9,553 nucleotides of DNA from Burkholderiales bacterium UBA2647 (GCA_002359635.1 DENJ01000084.1:268-9820); one strand, 5' to 3'; positions 1 through 6,940 are shown, counted from the stretch's first letter. The notes: generated by a model not told the origin, from the sequence alone. Numbers and translations are program-made.

Positions 1-362
1 CCCGTGAGGTAAAGCGTGCCCGCCATGCCGATAAACGATGCTGCCGACATCCAGTCTGCGCCGGTTGCCATACCGTTATAAAGTGCTGGCACTCGCCGAC
101 CCGCCACGTAGTACTCTGAAGCATCGGTCGTACGGCTCATGATGCCGATACCAGCGTATAGGCCTATCGTCGCGAGCAGAAAGATAAAGCCGATCCAGGA
201 ACGGCTTAATCCCATTTGCTCCAAAATCGCGAGCACGATCACGAAGGCAAGAAAGCCCCCTGTATAAAATGTATAAACACGATTAAGTCCTGCCTTAAAG
301 GCAGTCATCGACTTCGCGTCAAAGGCGTTGCCGCCGCCTGAATCACCTGCTAATCCGGCCAT
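1..362 (-). CDS. Sodium:solute symporter, acetate-permease type (partial, N-terminal 120 residues)
   Basis: The reading frame opens at ATG 362-360 and stays open to the window edge, so only the N-terminus is present. It is a cytoplasmic-membrane Na+-coupled carrier of the SSS family. Visible are a hydrophilic leader (about residues 1-30), a first membrane helix around 33-48, a second around 56-76, and then the hallmark stretches EYYVAGRRVP (about 83-92) and NGMATGADWMSAASFIG (about 97-113), which are typical of ActP and the related VC_2705-type symporters. The ATG lies 2 nt after the stop of the DUF4212 gene, and a strong GGAGG Shine-Dalgarno (370-374) sits inside that gene's end, so the two are translationally linked. 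Together with acs upstream, the context points to acetate or another short monocarboxylate as substrate. The family is clear; the exact substrate is inferred. Confidence 0.93.
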   Translation of the reverse strand, partial: MAGLAGDSGGGNAFDAKSMTAFKAGLNRVYTFYTGGFLAFVIVLAILEQMGLSRSWIGFIFLLATIGLYAGIGIMSRTTDASEYYVAGRRVPALYNGMATGADWMSAASFIGMAGTLYLT

Positions 363-364
363 GA

Positions 365-628
365 TCAATCCTCCATTTCTTCTGCAACGCCGTGCTCTTC
401 ATCAATACGCCCCATATAAACAGCGTAATAAACGATGATGAGGACATAAATAGCCAATGCGCCTTGAGCGCCCATCCAGAAGGAAAATGGCCAGCCAAAA
501 AACGTGAAGGAGAGCTCTCTAGCAAAATAGGCAACCACAAAGGTCACCACAAACCAAATACCAAGCAGTATTGCCGTGATATTCAGGTTTTTCTGCCAAT
601 ACCGCTCATGCGATTCATTGAGTTGCAT
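365..628 (-). CDS. DUF4212 family small subunit of sodium/substrate symporter
   Basis: This is an 87-residue membrane protein. It has a short polar N-terminus (SHERYWQKN), a first hydrophobic helix at about residues 17-38, an aromatic loop (FFGWPFSFWMGAQG, about 43-56), a second helix at about 55-74, and an acidic C-terminal tail (EEHGVAEEMED). This is the usual length and layout of DUF4212 proteins, which are annotated as a putative small subunit encoded directly upstream of SSS-type symporters. The start is supported by a G-rich Shine-Dalgarno (AAGGGGGTG, minus strand, about 631-639). It is followed after 2 nt by the symporter gene. The biochemical role of the small subunit is not shown by the sequence; an accessory or stabilising role beside the large carrier is inferred from the constant pairing. 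Confidence 0.92.
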   Translation of the reverse strand: MQLNESHERYWQKNLNITAILLGIWFVVTFVVAYFARELSFTFFGWPFSFWMGAQGALAIYVLIIVYYAVYMGRIDEEHGVAEEMED

Positions 629-771
629 AACACCCCCTTATGGTTACTAAAAGGACCAGCTTTCTTTGGTCTGGTTTCTTCATCAGCTATAAAAAACTTA
701 GCTATCGTAGCCGCATTCACGGCAACTACGCAATCCAGAAATCAAAGTCCGTGACGTAATTTACAACATCA
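629..771. other. 143-bp intergenic gap between the TPR gene and the DUF4212 gene
   Basis: This is the only sizeable gap within the minus-strand acetate module. It contains an imperfect hairpin (706-730), a run of six T on the minus strand (696-691), a direct repeat AGCTAT at 685-690 and 700-705 (period 15), and a small dyad GACCA/TGGTC (654-671) close to the DUF4212 start. These could mark the end of the acs-side transcript and a separate promoter for the symporter pair. No convincing -35/-10 pair was found by eye. Confidence 0.4.
691..730 (-). terminator. Possible weak intrinsic terminator after the TPR gene
   Basis: Read on the minus strand, CGTAG (730-726) and CCG (722-720) pair with CGG (713-711) and CTACG (710-706), with a 3-nt bulge and a 6-nt loop. 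A run of six T follows at 696-691. The T run starts nine bases after the stem rather than directly at it, which weakens the call; it could equally be a leader structure or chance. Confidence 0.22.
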
Positions 772-1347
772 TCAAGGCCTTAAACCGGTTTCCCGCTTTA
801 ATTGTTCAGCAATTTTGGGCTCAAAGCCCTGAAGATGGCGAATAATTTCAAGCGCCTGCTCGGTTTCTTGTCGATCGAGATGCAAGCGGGCGAGCTGATA
901 CCAACCAAATGGACTCATGGGCTGAAGCTCAGTGTTTCGTCTCAGGGCCTGCACCGCTTCCTCTGAGCGGCCCTGTTGAATGAGAACAAGACCTAGTCCA
1001 TACCAGGCGCGATCGAGCTTGTCATTGAAACTGATGGCAAGTCGAAACGAGGATTCAGCTTCTGCCAGTAAGGCCTGCTGTTCGAGCAAAAAGCCTAAGT
1101 TGAAGTGCAACGCGGCATTATCGTTTTGCTGTAACAGTGCTTGACGCAAAAGCCCGATCGCTTCCGGGCGTGTCCGCCTCTCCTGACCCAAAAAATGTGC
1201 CAGTGTGGTCAATACAAAAAAATCGGCTGGACGCAATTGCTGCATGACCCTAAGGCACTGCATGGTTTGCTGATTCAGACCTAAAAGATTGAAAACGAAA
1301 ACCTGACAACGCATCCATAGCCACTGAAGCGTGTTAGCTATTTGCAT
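772..1347 (-). CDS. Tetratricopeptide repeat (TPR) protein
   Basis: This is a 191-residue helical-repeat protein. Three TPR units are readable: about residues 77-110 (ALHFNLGFLLEQQALLAEAE), 112-144 (RAWYGLGLVLIQQGRSEEA) and 145-178 (FGWYQLARLHLDRQETEQAL). A degenerate one precedes them at about 42-75. The N-terminus (QIANTLQWLWMRCQVFVFNLLGL) is hydrophobic and amphipathic and could touch the membrane; no cleavable signal is evident. I chose ATG 1347-1345, with a GGGGG Shine-Dalgarno just upstream, over the ATG at 1404, which would give a 67-nt overlap with the preceding gene. The chosen start overlaps that gene by 10 nt, implying translational coupling. TPRs mediate protein-protein contact; the partner is unknown. 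The location between acs and the symporter genes suggests an accessory role in acetate use or simply co-transcription. Confidence 0.85.
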   Translation of the reverse strand: MQIANTLQWLWMRCQVFVFNLLGLNQQTMQCLRVMQQLRPADFFVLTTLAHFLGQERRTRPEAIGLLRQALLQQNDNAALHFNLGFLLEQQALLAEAESSFRLAISFNDKLDRAWYGLGLVLIQQGRSEEAVQALRRNTELQPMSPFGWYQLARLHLDRQETEQALEIIRHLQGFEPKIAEQLKRETGLRP

Positions 1348-1634
1348 AGCTCGACCCCCATGGTTAAGCAGGCATTGATCTTTGCAAACAGTGCGGCGAA
1401 CCAAATCATGACCATGATGAAAAAGGTCACCAGCGGTATATGCCTGTCGATCACAATTCGCGGCGTGATCAGGCGAACAAGGCTCTCAAACGGCTTGGTG
1501 AGCAGCGTGAGGATTTGATAAAAAAAGTTTGTGTCACGGCGAGCACCGGCGAGCACCGCGACCAAACCCCTGCCGAGTAAGGCCATCAGCGCGATCTCGG
1601 CGATCAACTTCACCACACTGGCGCCAAGTAGCAT
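1338..1634 (-). CDS. Small YggT-like integral membrane protein
   Basis: This is a 98-residue protein with two hydrophobic segments, at about residues 5-30 (KLIAEIALMALLGRGLVAVL) and 66-86 (IPLVTFFIMVMIWFAALFAK). They are joined by an amphipathic stretch containing NFFYQILTLLTKPFESLVRLITP. The helix, then (F/Y)-Y-x-L-x-x-L-T-x-P, then arginine-rich loop, then helix pattern resembles a single YggT unit, which is half the length of the two-unit E. coli YggT. The start has a strong Shine-Dalgarno (TAGGAGGGCAGG-ATG; 1645-1635). It lies 35 nt downstream of acs, and its end overlaps the TPR start by 10 nt. No function can be assigned. Assignment to YggT is by pattern only; it may be a distinct betaproteobacterial membrane family. 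Confidence 0.75.
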   Translation of the reverse strand: MLLGASVVKLIAEIALMALLGRGLVAVLAGARRDTNFFYQILTLLTKPFESLVRLITPRIVIDRHIPLVTFFIMVMIWFAALFAKINACLTMGVELCK

Positions 1635-1669
1635 CCTGCCCTCCTAGTCAATGTCGCTTGAGGCTTCTG

Positions 1670-3652
1670 CTACAGACGCTGGTTGAGCTGTTCGAGAATA
1701 GCCGGGTTTTCCAGCGTTGAAGTATCTTGGGTGATCGCCTCACCGCGTGCAATCGACCGCAGCAGCCGGCGCATGATTTTGCCAGAACGGGTTTTTGGCA
1801 GATTATCGCCAAAACGGATGTCCTTCGGCTTGGCGATTGGACCAATTTCCTTACCCACCCAATTGCGAAGCTCGTTGGCGATTTGCTTGGCCTCATCACC
1901 GCTCGGACGTGCACGCTTAAGCACCACGAAGGCACAAATCGCCTCTCCTGTCAGGTCATCAGGTCTGCCGACCACCGCTGCCTCGGCAACCAAAGCGTGG
2001 GAGACAAGGGCCGATTCGACCTCCATCGTGCCTAGCCGGTGCCCGGAAACGTTGAGCACGTCGTCGATCCGGCCCGTGATGGTGAAATAGCCGGTGTCCT
2101 TGTTACGAACGGCACCATCGCCTGCGAGGTAATAGCCTTTGAGTTCTTCCGGAAAGTAACTTTTCTTGAAGCGCTCGGGGTCGCCCCAAATCGTACGGAT
2201 CATGGAAGGCCATGGCCTCTTGATCACCAAAATCCCGCCTTGCCCATGGGGCATCTCATGGGCGGCTTCATCGACGATTGCTGCATCGATACCGGGTAAT
2301 GGCAAGGTGCAGGAGCCCGGCACAAGGGGCGTTGCACCTGGAAGTGGCGTGATCATATGACCGCCGGTTTCGGTCTGCCAAAACGTGTCCACAATCGGGC
2401 AGCGCTCACCACCGACATGTCGGTGGTACCACATCCAGGCCTCCGGATTTATCGGTTCGCCCACTGATCCCAGCAAACGCAGACTGCTCAAATCAGACCG
2501 GGCTGGATGCACGCTTGCATCGGTTTCGCTCGCTTTGATCAAGGAGCGAATCGCCGTCGGCGCGGTGTAGAAAATCGTGCAGCGATGCCGTTCAATCATT
2601 TTCCAAAAACGTGCCGCATCAGGATAGCTGGGCACCCCTTCAAAAACAATTTCTGTTGCACCCACGGCAAGCGGTCCGTAGGCGACGTAGGTGTGGCCTG
2701 TTACCCAGCCGACATCCGCGGTACACCAAAAGACATCGCTCGGTTTGATATCGAAAGTCCACTGCATCGTAAGCATCGCGTGGAGCAAGTAACCCCCCGA
2801 AGCGTGTTGCACGCCTTTAGGTTTACCCGTCGAACCTGAGGTATAAAGAATGAATAAGGGATGCTCGGCCGGTACCCAGACCGGTTCACAGTGATCGCTC
2901 TGCCCTGCTTCGACATCATCCCACCAAACGTCTCTCGGCGCATTGAATGCAATCTGTCCGCCGGTTCGCCGCCAGACAACAACATGTCGGACAGCATCAC
3001 AATCACCCATCGCAAAAGCTTCATCGACAGCAGGTTTGAGCGGCATATGCTTGCCGCCGCGCACCTGCTCATCGGCAGCAATGACAAGGGTCGCGCCGGC
3101 ATCAACAATACGCTCGTGCAGGGATTTACTGGAAAAACCACCAAAAACCACCGAATGCGTGATGCCTAGCCTTGCGCAAGCCTGCATCGCCACCACAGCT
3201 TGTATGGACATGGGCATGTAAATGATGGCGCGTTCACCCATGCCATGGCCGAGCGCTTTCAGCCCGTTGGCAAACCGGCAGACACGGTCGTGAAGTTCAC
3301 GGTAAGTGATGGCGGTAACCGCGCCATCGTCTGCTTCAAAAACAATCGCAGTCTTCTGTTCGGTGGGTGTACCAAGATGCCTGTCGAGGCAGTTGTAGGA
3401 CACGTTCAGTTCGCCGTCGTGAAACCAGCGATAAAAGGGCTTGTTCGTTTGATCAAGCGTTTGGGTGAAGGGTTTGTGCCAAAGCAGGTTCTGTCTCGCC
3501 AAGCCGGCCCAAAATCCCTCATGATCAGCATCAGCCTGCGCACACATGGCCTGGTATCGCGCCATACCCGATACATTAGCCTGATCGACAAATCCCAGTG
3601 GTGGGGGAAAGACACGGTTTTCCTGCAGCACCGACGTGATGGCAGCACTCAT
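1670..3652 (-). CDS. acsA: Acetyl-CoA synthetase (AMP-forming)
   Basis: This cytoplasmic enzyme converts acetate, ATP and CoA to acetyl-CoA via acetyl-AMP. At 660 residues it is full length for the Acs family. It has the N-terminal ACS domain, the P-loop-like A3 motif YTSGSTGKPKG (270-280), and the A5 motif DTFWQTETGG. The Trp at 425 directly before QTE corresponds to the acyl-pocket Trp (414 in Salmonella Acs) that favours acetate over larger acids. The C-terminal domain carries PKTRSGKIMRR with catalytic Lys625, the family's reversible acetylation site. The start at 3652 has AGGAG (3664-3660) about 7 nt upstream and is the first gene of the minus-strand module. The gene is divergent from the fumarase gene, and a dyad over the presumed promoter may be its control site. 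No acuABC-type or pat deacetylation/acetylation genes are in view. Confidence 0.97.
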   Translation of the reverse strand: MSAAITSVLQENRVFPPPLGFVDQANVSGMARYQAMCAQADADHEGFWAGLARQNLLWHKPFTQTLDQTNKPFYRWFHDGELNVSYNCLDRHLGTPTEQKTAIVFEADDGAVTAITYRELHDRVCRFANGLKALGHGMGERAIIYMPMSIQAVVAMQACARLGITHSVVFGGFSSKSLHERIVDAGATLVIAADEQVRGGKHMPLKPAVDEAFAMGDCDAVRHVVVWRRTGGQIAFNAPRDVWWDDVEAGQSDHCEPVWVPAEHPLFILYTSGSTGKPKGVQHASGGYLLHAMLTMQWTFDIKPSDVFWCTADVGWVTGHTYVAYGPLAVGATEIVFEGVPSYPDAARFWKMIERHRCTIFYTAPTAIRSLIKASETDASVHPARSDLSSLRLLGSVGEPINPEAWMWYHRHVGGERCPIVDTFWQTETGGHMITPLPGATPLVPGSCTLPLPGIDAAIVDEAAHEMPHGQGGILVIKRPWPSMIRTIWGDPERFKKSYFPEELKGYYLAGDGAVRNKDTGYFTITGRIDDVLNVSGHRLGTMEVESALVSHALVAEAAVVGRPDDLTGEAICAFVVLKRARPSGDEAKQIANELRNWVGKEIGPIAKPKDIRFGDNLPKTRSGKIMRRLLRSIARGEAITQDTSTLENPAILEQLNQRL

Positions 3653-3688
3653 CGCTAGCTCCTCGAAGAATATTCAAACTTCCATTTT

Positions 3689-3717
3689 CTAATACCCTGG
3701 CCAGCGATAGCTGCCAG
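3689..3717 (-). promoter_or_regulatory. Candidate acs promoter overlapped by an inverted repeat
   Basis: On the minus strand CTGGCA (3717-3712) and TATTAG (3694-3689) are separated by exactly 17 nt. Each matches four of six positions of the sigma-70 consensus, and TATTAG ends 36 nt before the acs ATG. The spacer is occupied by the dyad at 3695-3719, so a protein binding there would directly affect this promoter. This is an assignment by eye with modest motif quality. Confidence 0.33.
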
Positions 3718-3719
3718 GG
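3695..3719. repeat. Inverted repeat with 7-bp perfect arms (operator or hairpin)
   Basis: CCCTGGC (3695-3701) is the exact reverse complement of GCCAGGG (3713-3719), with 11 nt between. Inside, AGC (3703-3705) and GCT (3710-3712) can also pair around a GATA loop, leaving one bulged base. No T run follows on either strand, so it is not a standard intrinsic terminator. Its position upstream of acs favours a regulator-binding site. Confidence 0.55.
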
Positions 3720-3808
3720 GATGTCCGACAAAACGATCGTTATGCGCTTACAGCGCCCTAAGCGGGCCCCAACAAATGCCTATCCTATAGAATCCCTGCG
3801 ATTCAGGC

Positions 3809-3821
3809 CAGGGGTTAGATC
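3809..3821 (+). promoter_or_regulatory. Ribosome-binding segment of the fumarase gene, shared with the next gene
   Basis: CAGGGGTTAG (3809-3818) precedes the fumarase ATG by 3 nt. The identical decamer at the identical distance precedes the first M81 gene (5361-5370, ATG 5374). The AGGGG core serves as Shine-Dalgarno at about 7 nt from the ATG and supports both starts. Confidence 0.6.
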
Positions 3822-5342
3822 ATGACGACAATTCGCGAAGACGATCTTATTCAAAGCATCGCTGATGCTTTCCAGTACATCAGCTACTACCATCCGCTCG
3901 ATTACCTAAGGGCACTTGGCGCAGCCTATGAGCGTGAAGAAAGCCCTGCGGCTCGCGACGCCATCGCACAGATTCTCACGAACAGCCGCATGTCGGCCGA
4001 AGGTAAGCGGCCCATGTGCCAGGACACAGGCATCGCGACAGTGTTTTTGAAGGTCGGCATGAATGTGCGCTGGGACGCCAAGCTTAGCCTGAGCGAGATG
4101 GTGAACGAGGGCGTCCGCCGGGCGTACAACCATCATGACAACTTGCTGCGTGCGTCGGTACTGGCCGACCCCGCTGGCAGTCGAAAAAACACCAAAGACA
4201 ACACGCCAGCCGTTATCCATACCGAGATCGTGCCTGGTGACCATCTCGAAGTGATCGTTGCTGCAAAAGGCGGCGGCTCGGAGGCAAAGAGTAAGCTGGC
4301 CATGCTGAACCCAAGCGATTCAATCGTTGACTGGGTTGTGAAGACGGTGCCAAGCATGGGCGCAGGTTGGTGTCCGCCGGGCATGCTCGGCATTGGGATC
4401 GGCGGCACACCCGAAAAAGCGATGCTACTTGCCAAGGAAGCCCTCATGGCACCGATTGATATGGCGGCGTTGCTCGCCAGAGGCCCCGCAAATCGGCTTG
4501 AAGCCATGCGCATCTCGCTCTACGAAAAAGTAAACGCCTTGGGCATTGGAGCCCAAGGACTCGGGGGCCTCACGACCGTGCTCGATGTGAAGATCCTCGA
4601 CTACCCGACCCATGCCGCTAACCTGCCCGTGGCGATGATTCCCAACTGCGCAGCAACCAGGCATGCGCACTTTGTGCTTGATGGCAGCGGTCCGGTGAGT
4701 CTTGAGCCGCCATCCTTAAGCGACTGGCCGCAGATTACCTGGACAGCCGACACGCAACGCTCGCAGCGTGTCAATCTTGATGCGCTCACACCGGAGCAGG
4801 TGGCCGCGTGGAAACCGGGGCAGACCTTGTTACTTAACGGAAAGATGTTGACAGGTCGGGATGCCGCCCACAAGCGTATTCAGGATATGGTGGAGCAAGG
4901 GCAGCCTTTGCCGGTTGACTTCGGCAACCGGGTTATTTACTACGTAGGGCCGGTTGATCCAGTGCGCAACGAAGTCGTTGGGCCTGCAGGACCCACGACC
5001 GCCACACGCATGGACAAATTCACCGACACCATGCTCGGTAAAACCGGGCTTATCGCGATGATTGGCAAAGCTGAACGCGGGCCGGCCGCAGTCGAATCCA
5101 TCCGCAAACACCGTGCTGCCTATTTGATGGCTGTGGGCGGCGCTGCCTACCTGGTTTCTAAAGCGATTCGCAGCGCCAAAGTCGTGGCTTTTGAGGACTT
5201 AGGCATGGAGGCGATTTACGAGTTTGAGGTCCAGGACATGCCGGTCACGGTCGCCGTTGATGCCCACGGCGAATCAGTGCACGAAACAGGTCCGAGAATA
5301 TGGCAGGCAAAAATCGGCAAGATACCTGTCGTCACAGCTTGA
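3822..5342 (+). CDS. fumA: Class I (iron-sulfur) fumarate hydratase, single chain
   Basis: It reversibly hydrates fumarate to L-malate in the TCA cycle, in the cytoplasm, using an oxygen-sensitive [4Fe-4S] cluster. At 506 residues it is the fused form, with an alpha-type catalytic domain (about 1-290) followed by a beta-type C-terminal domain (about 320-506, with PGQTLLLNGKMLTGRDAAHK and GPAGPTTATRMDKFT). The three cluster cysteines are in place: Cys66 in PMCQDTG, Cys184 in GWCPPGMLG and Cys276 in PNCAATRHAHF. Their spacings of 118 and 92 closely match characterised class I fumarases. It is the first gene of the plus-strand run, 30 nt before the first M81 gene and divergent from acs. Class I fumarases can also accept mesaconate or tartrate-like substrates, and two-subunit L-tartrate dehydratase is homologous; the fused form favours fumarase. 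The symbol is used in the broad class I sense. Confidence 0.94.
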   Translation: MTTIREDDLIQSIADAFQYISYYHPLDYLRALGAAYEREESPAARDAIAQILTNSRMSAEGKRPMCQDTGIATVFLKVGMNVRWDAKLSLSEMVNEGVRRAYNHHDNLLRASVLADPAGSRKNTKDNTPAVIHTEIVPGDHLEVIVAAKGGGSEAKSKLAMLNPSDSIVDWVVKTVPSMGAGWCPPGMLGIGIGGTPEKAMLLAKEALMAPIDMAALLARGPANRLEAMRISLYEKVNALGIGAQGLGGLTTVLDVKILDYPTHAANLPVAMIPNCAATRHAHFVLDGSGPVSLEPPSLSDWPQITWTADTQRSQRVNLDALTPEQVAAWKPGQTLLLNGKMLTGRDAAHKRIQDMVEQGQPLPVDFGNRVIYYVGPVDPVRNEVVGPAGPTTATRMDKFTDTMLGKTGLIAMIGKAERGPAAVESIRKHRAAYLMAVGGAAYLVSKAIRSAKVVAFEDLGMEAIYEFEVQDMPVTVAVDAHGESVHETGPRIWQAKIGKIPVVTA

Positions 5343-5360
5343 TCACGATCGATCAGTTAT

Positions 5361-5373
5361 CAGGGGTTAGCGC
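5361..5373 (+). promoter_or_regulatory. Ribosome-binding segment of first M81 gene
   Basis: This is a second copy of CAGGGGTTAG (5361-5370), 3 nt before ATG 5374, as at the fumarase gene. It fixes this ATG as the start. It lies in the 31-nt intergenic stretch just after the fumarase stop. Confidence 0.6.
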
Positions 5374-6936
5374 ATGAGGATTGTTATTGCCCAACTAAAG
5401 CACGAAACCAACACTTTTTCACCGGTGCCCACCGACTTGTCGCGCTTTAGCCGGATTGGTGATCAACCGCCATGTGGCGCGGATGCAGTCAAGGAATACC
5501 GCCATACCGGCTCAGCGATCGCTGCGATGATTGATTTGGCGGAGCAAGCTGGCGCGGACTATACCGTTGCAGTCGCAGGCAATGCACCGCCAAGCGGTCC
5601 AGTTCAGGATGCGGCCTACGAATGGATGGTTTCTCGCATCTGCGATGCGGTCAAAGCGGGCTGCGATGCCGTGTTGCTTGATTTGCATGGTGCGATGGTG
5701 ACCGAGCGCTACGACGACGGTGAAGGTGAGCTTTTGCGGCGATTGAGGGCGATTGCGCCGCATATACCCATTGCTGTTGCGCTCGACATGCACACCAACC
5801 TCTCCAACACCATGGTTTCGAACGCAGACCTGCTCGCCGGGTACCAAACCTACCCTCATGTCGATGTCTACGAAACAGGTCTTAGGGCGGCGAAGCCGGT
5901 GATCGATTGGCTCGTGAGCAAGCGGTCAGGTCAACAGGCAGCTGTGCATGGAGGCGGGCAACCGATAGCCTGTAAGGCTTGGGGACAAGTACCGATGCTG
6001 CCTCATGTGATGCGCCAGTCAAGTCTTGATTCACCCAACCGTGAAATACAAGCACGCTGCAAAGCGATCGAAGCTGAAGGCGCACTCGCAGCAAGTGTCT
6101 TCGTTGGCTTCCCCCACGCCGATATCCCCATCGCCGGGATGAGCGCCCTTGTCATCGACCCCAGTGATCAGGCCCGAGCCGATCGTTGGCGTGACGAACT
6201 GCTTGCAATGTGCTGGGAGGCAAGAGCATCTTTTGTCTACCAGATCGAGCCGCTTGACGAAGCCATCTCGCGAGCGAAACAACTTGCCCAGCATGCCGCC
6301 GAGGGCAAGCCCGTGGTCTTGCTTGATCACTACGATAACTGTGCATCGGGCGGCACGATGGATACCACGGCAGTTCTTGCAGCGATGATCCGAGCCGATC
6401 TCCAACAAGCCGCCGCGTTTGCAATCTTTGACCCTGAAGCCGTTCAAAAACTCATGACCATCGGCATTGGCGCTGAAACCAGCTTGCAACTTGGTGGCAA
6501 GCTAGACCTGCCCTCGCTCAAGCGTCAGGGCGAACCGCTTGAGGTGAAAGGCCGGGTAAAAACACTCAGCGACGGTCAATATCGCTTCCGCGGCCCGATG
6601 GCGAGGGGCGAGCGCGCCAACATGGGCCCTGCCGCAGTCTTGCAGGTTGGAGGTATCGACATCGCGGTGATCAGTCGACATGTTGAACCTTTCGACATCA
6701 ACACCCTGGTCACGCTAGGCATTGACCCTTTCAGCAAAAAGTTTTTGATGTTGAAAAGCCGCGTGCACTGGCGTGCAGGACTGGGTGACCTCGCAGCAGC
6801 AGTGGTCGAATGCGCCGGCGTTGGCGTATGTACTTCGGACTATCACAGTCTGAGTTTTCATAGGGTTAGACGACCGGTGTATCCGCTTGACCTCGATACA
6901 AGCTTTGAGGCTGGTCAAGTGATCCAGGGAGGCTGA
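5374..6936 (+). CDS. M81 family metallopeptidase (MlrC-like), paralogue 1
   Basis: This is a 520-residue putative zinc hydrolase of the M81/MlrC family, with an N-terminal DUF1485-type domain (about 1-290) and an MlrC C-terminal domain (about 310-500). Conserved blocks include KHETNTFSP (9-17), LDLHGAMVTE (102-111) then DDGEGE (114-119), LDMHTN (137-142), YPHVDVYETG (160-169) and GFPHADIP. His105, Asp138, His140 and His162 are likely metal-site residues by conservation. The C-terminal signature is the variant DHYDNCASGGTMDTT (318-332), not the common DNPGxGxxGDTT form. No signal peptide is seen, so it is cytoplasmic. MlrC was defined as the last peptidase of microcystin breakdown, but the family is widespread and no mlrA, mlrB or mlrD is present here; the substrate is unknown. 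It lies 30 nt after the fumarase gene and 4 nt before the second paralogue. Confidence 0.88.
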   Translation: MRIVIAQLKHETNTFSPVPTDLSRFSRIGDQPPCGADAVKEYRHTGSAIAAMIDLAEQAGADYTVAVAGNAPPSGPVQDAAYEWMVSRICDAVKAGCDAVLLDLHGAMVTERYDDGEGELLRRLRAIAPHIPIAVALDMHTNLSNTMVSNADLLAGYQTYPHVDVYETGLRAAKPVIDWLVSKRSGQQAAVHGGGQPIACKAWGQVPMLPHVMRQSSLDSPNREIQARCKAIEAEGALAASVFVGFPHADIPIAGMSALVIDPSDQARADRWRDELLAMCWEARASFVYQIEPLDEAISRAKQLAQHAAEGKPVVLLDHYDNCASGGTMDTTAVLAAMIRADLQQAAAFAIFDPEAVQKLMTIGIGAETSLQLGGKLDLPSLKRQGEPLEVKGRVKTLSDGQYRFRGPMARGERANMGPAAVLQVGGIDIAVISRHVEPFDINTLVTLGIDPFSKKFLMLKSRVHWRAGLGDLAAAVVECAGVGVCTSDYHSLSFHRVRRPVYPLDLDTSFEAGQVIQGG

Positions 6937-6940
6937 CAAC

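Larger units (their letters stand above)
3653..3821. other. Divergent intergenic region between acs and fumarase genes
   Basis: These 169 bp must supply promoters in both directions. They contain the inverted repeat at 3695-3719, a perfect 10-bp palindrome AACGATCGTT (3732-3741), and the fumarase ribosome-binding segment (3809-3818). A -10-like TAGAAT (3788-3793) lies 28 nt before the fumarase start, but no acceptable -35 was found at 16-18 nt spacing. Confidence 0.6.

Noticed and set aside
392..754. 120-residue plus-strand frame over the DUF4212 gene and its upstream gap
   Set aside because: The minus-strand DUF4212 frame is convincing and this one shows no domain; the part in the gap has no coding character.
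1348..1404. Upstream ATG (1404) for the TPR gene
   Set aside because: It would overlap the YggT-like gene by 67 nt and add a Cys/Arg-rich lead unlike the family; ATG 1347 has its own G-rich Shine-Dalgarno.
3200..3658. 152-residue plus-strand open frame antisense to the start of acs
   Set aside because: It lies wholly opposite the well-supported acs gene, has no recognisable family pattern and no good ribosome-binding site; it is a shadow frame.
3699..3715. Possible sigma-54 promoter in the GG...GC-rich dyad upstream of acs
   Set aside because: GG and GC are not at the required 10-nt separation on either strand.
3781..3793. TATCCTATAGAAT as the -10 of the fumarase operon promoter
   Set aside because: Several -10-like words are present, but no acceptable -35 at 16-18 nt upstream, so no promoter is called.
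6031..6489. 152-residue minus-strand open frame inside the first M81 gene
   Set aside because: It is Cys/Gly-rich, low-plausibility protein opposite a clear M81 coding sequence.
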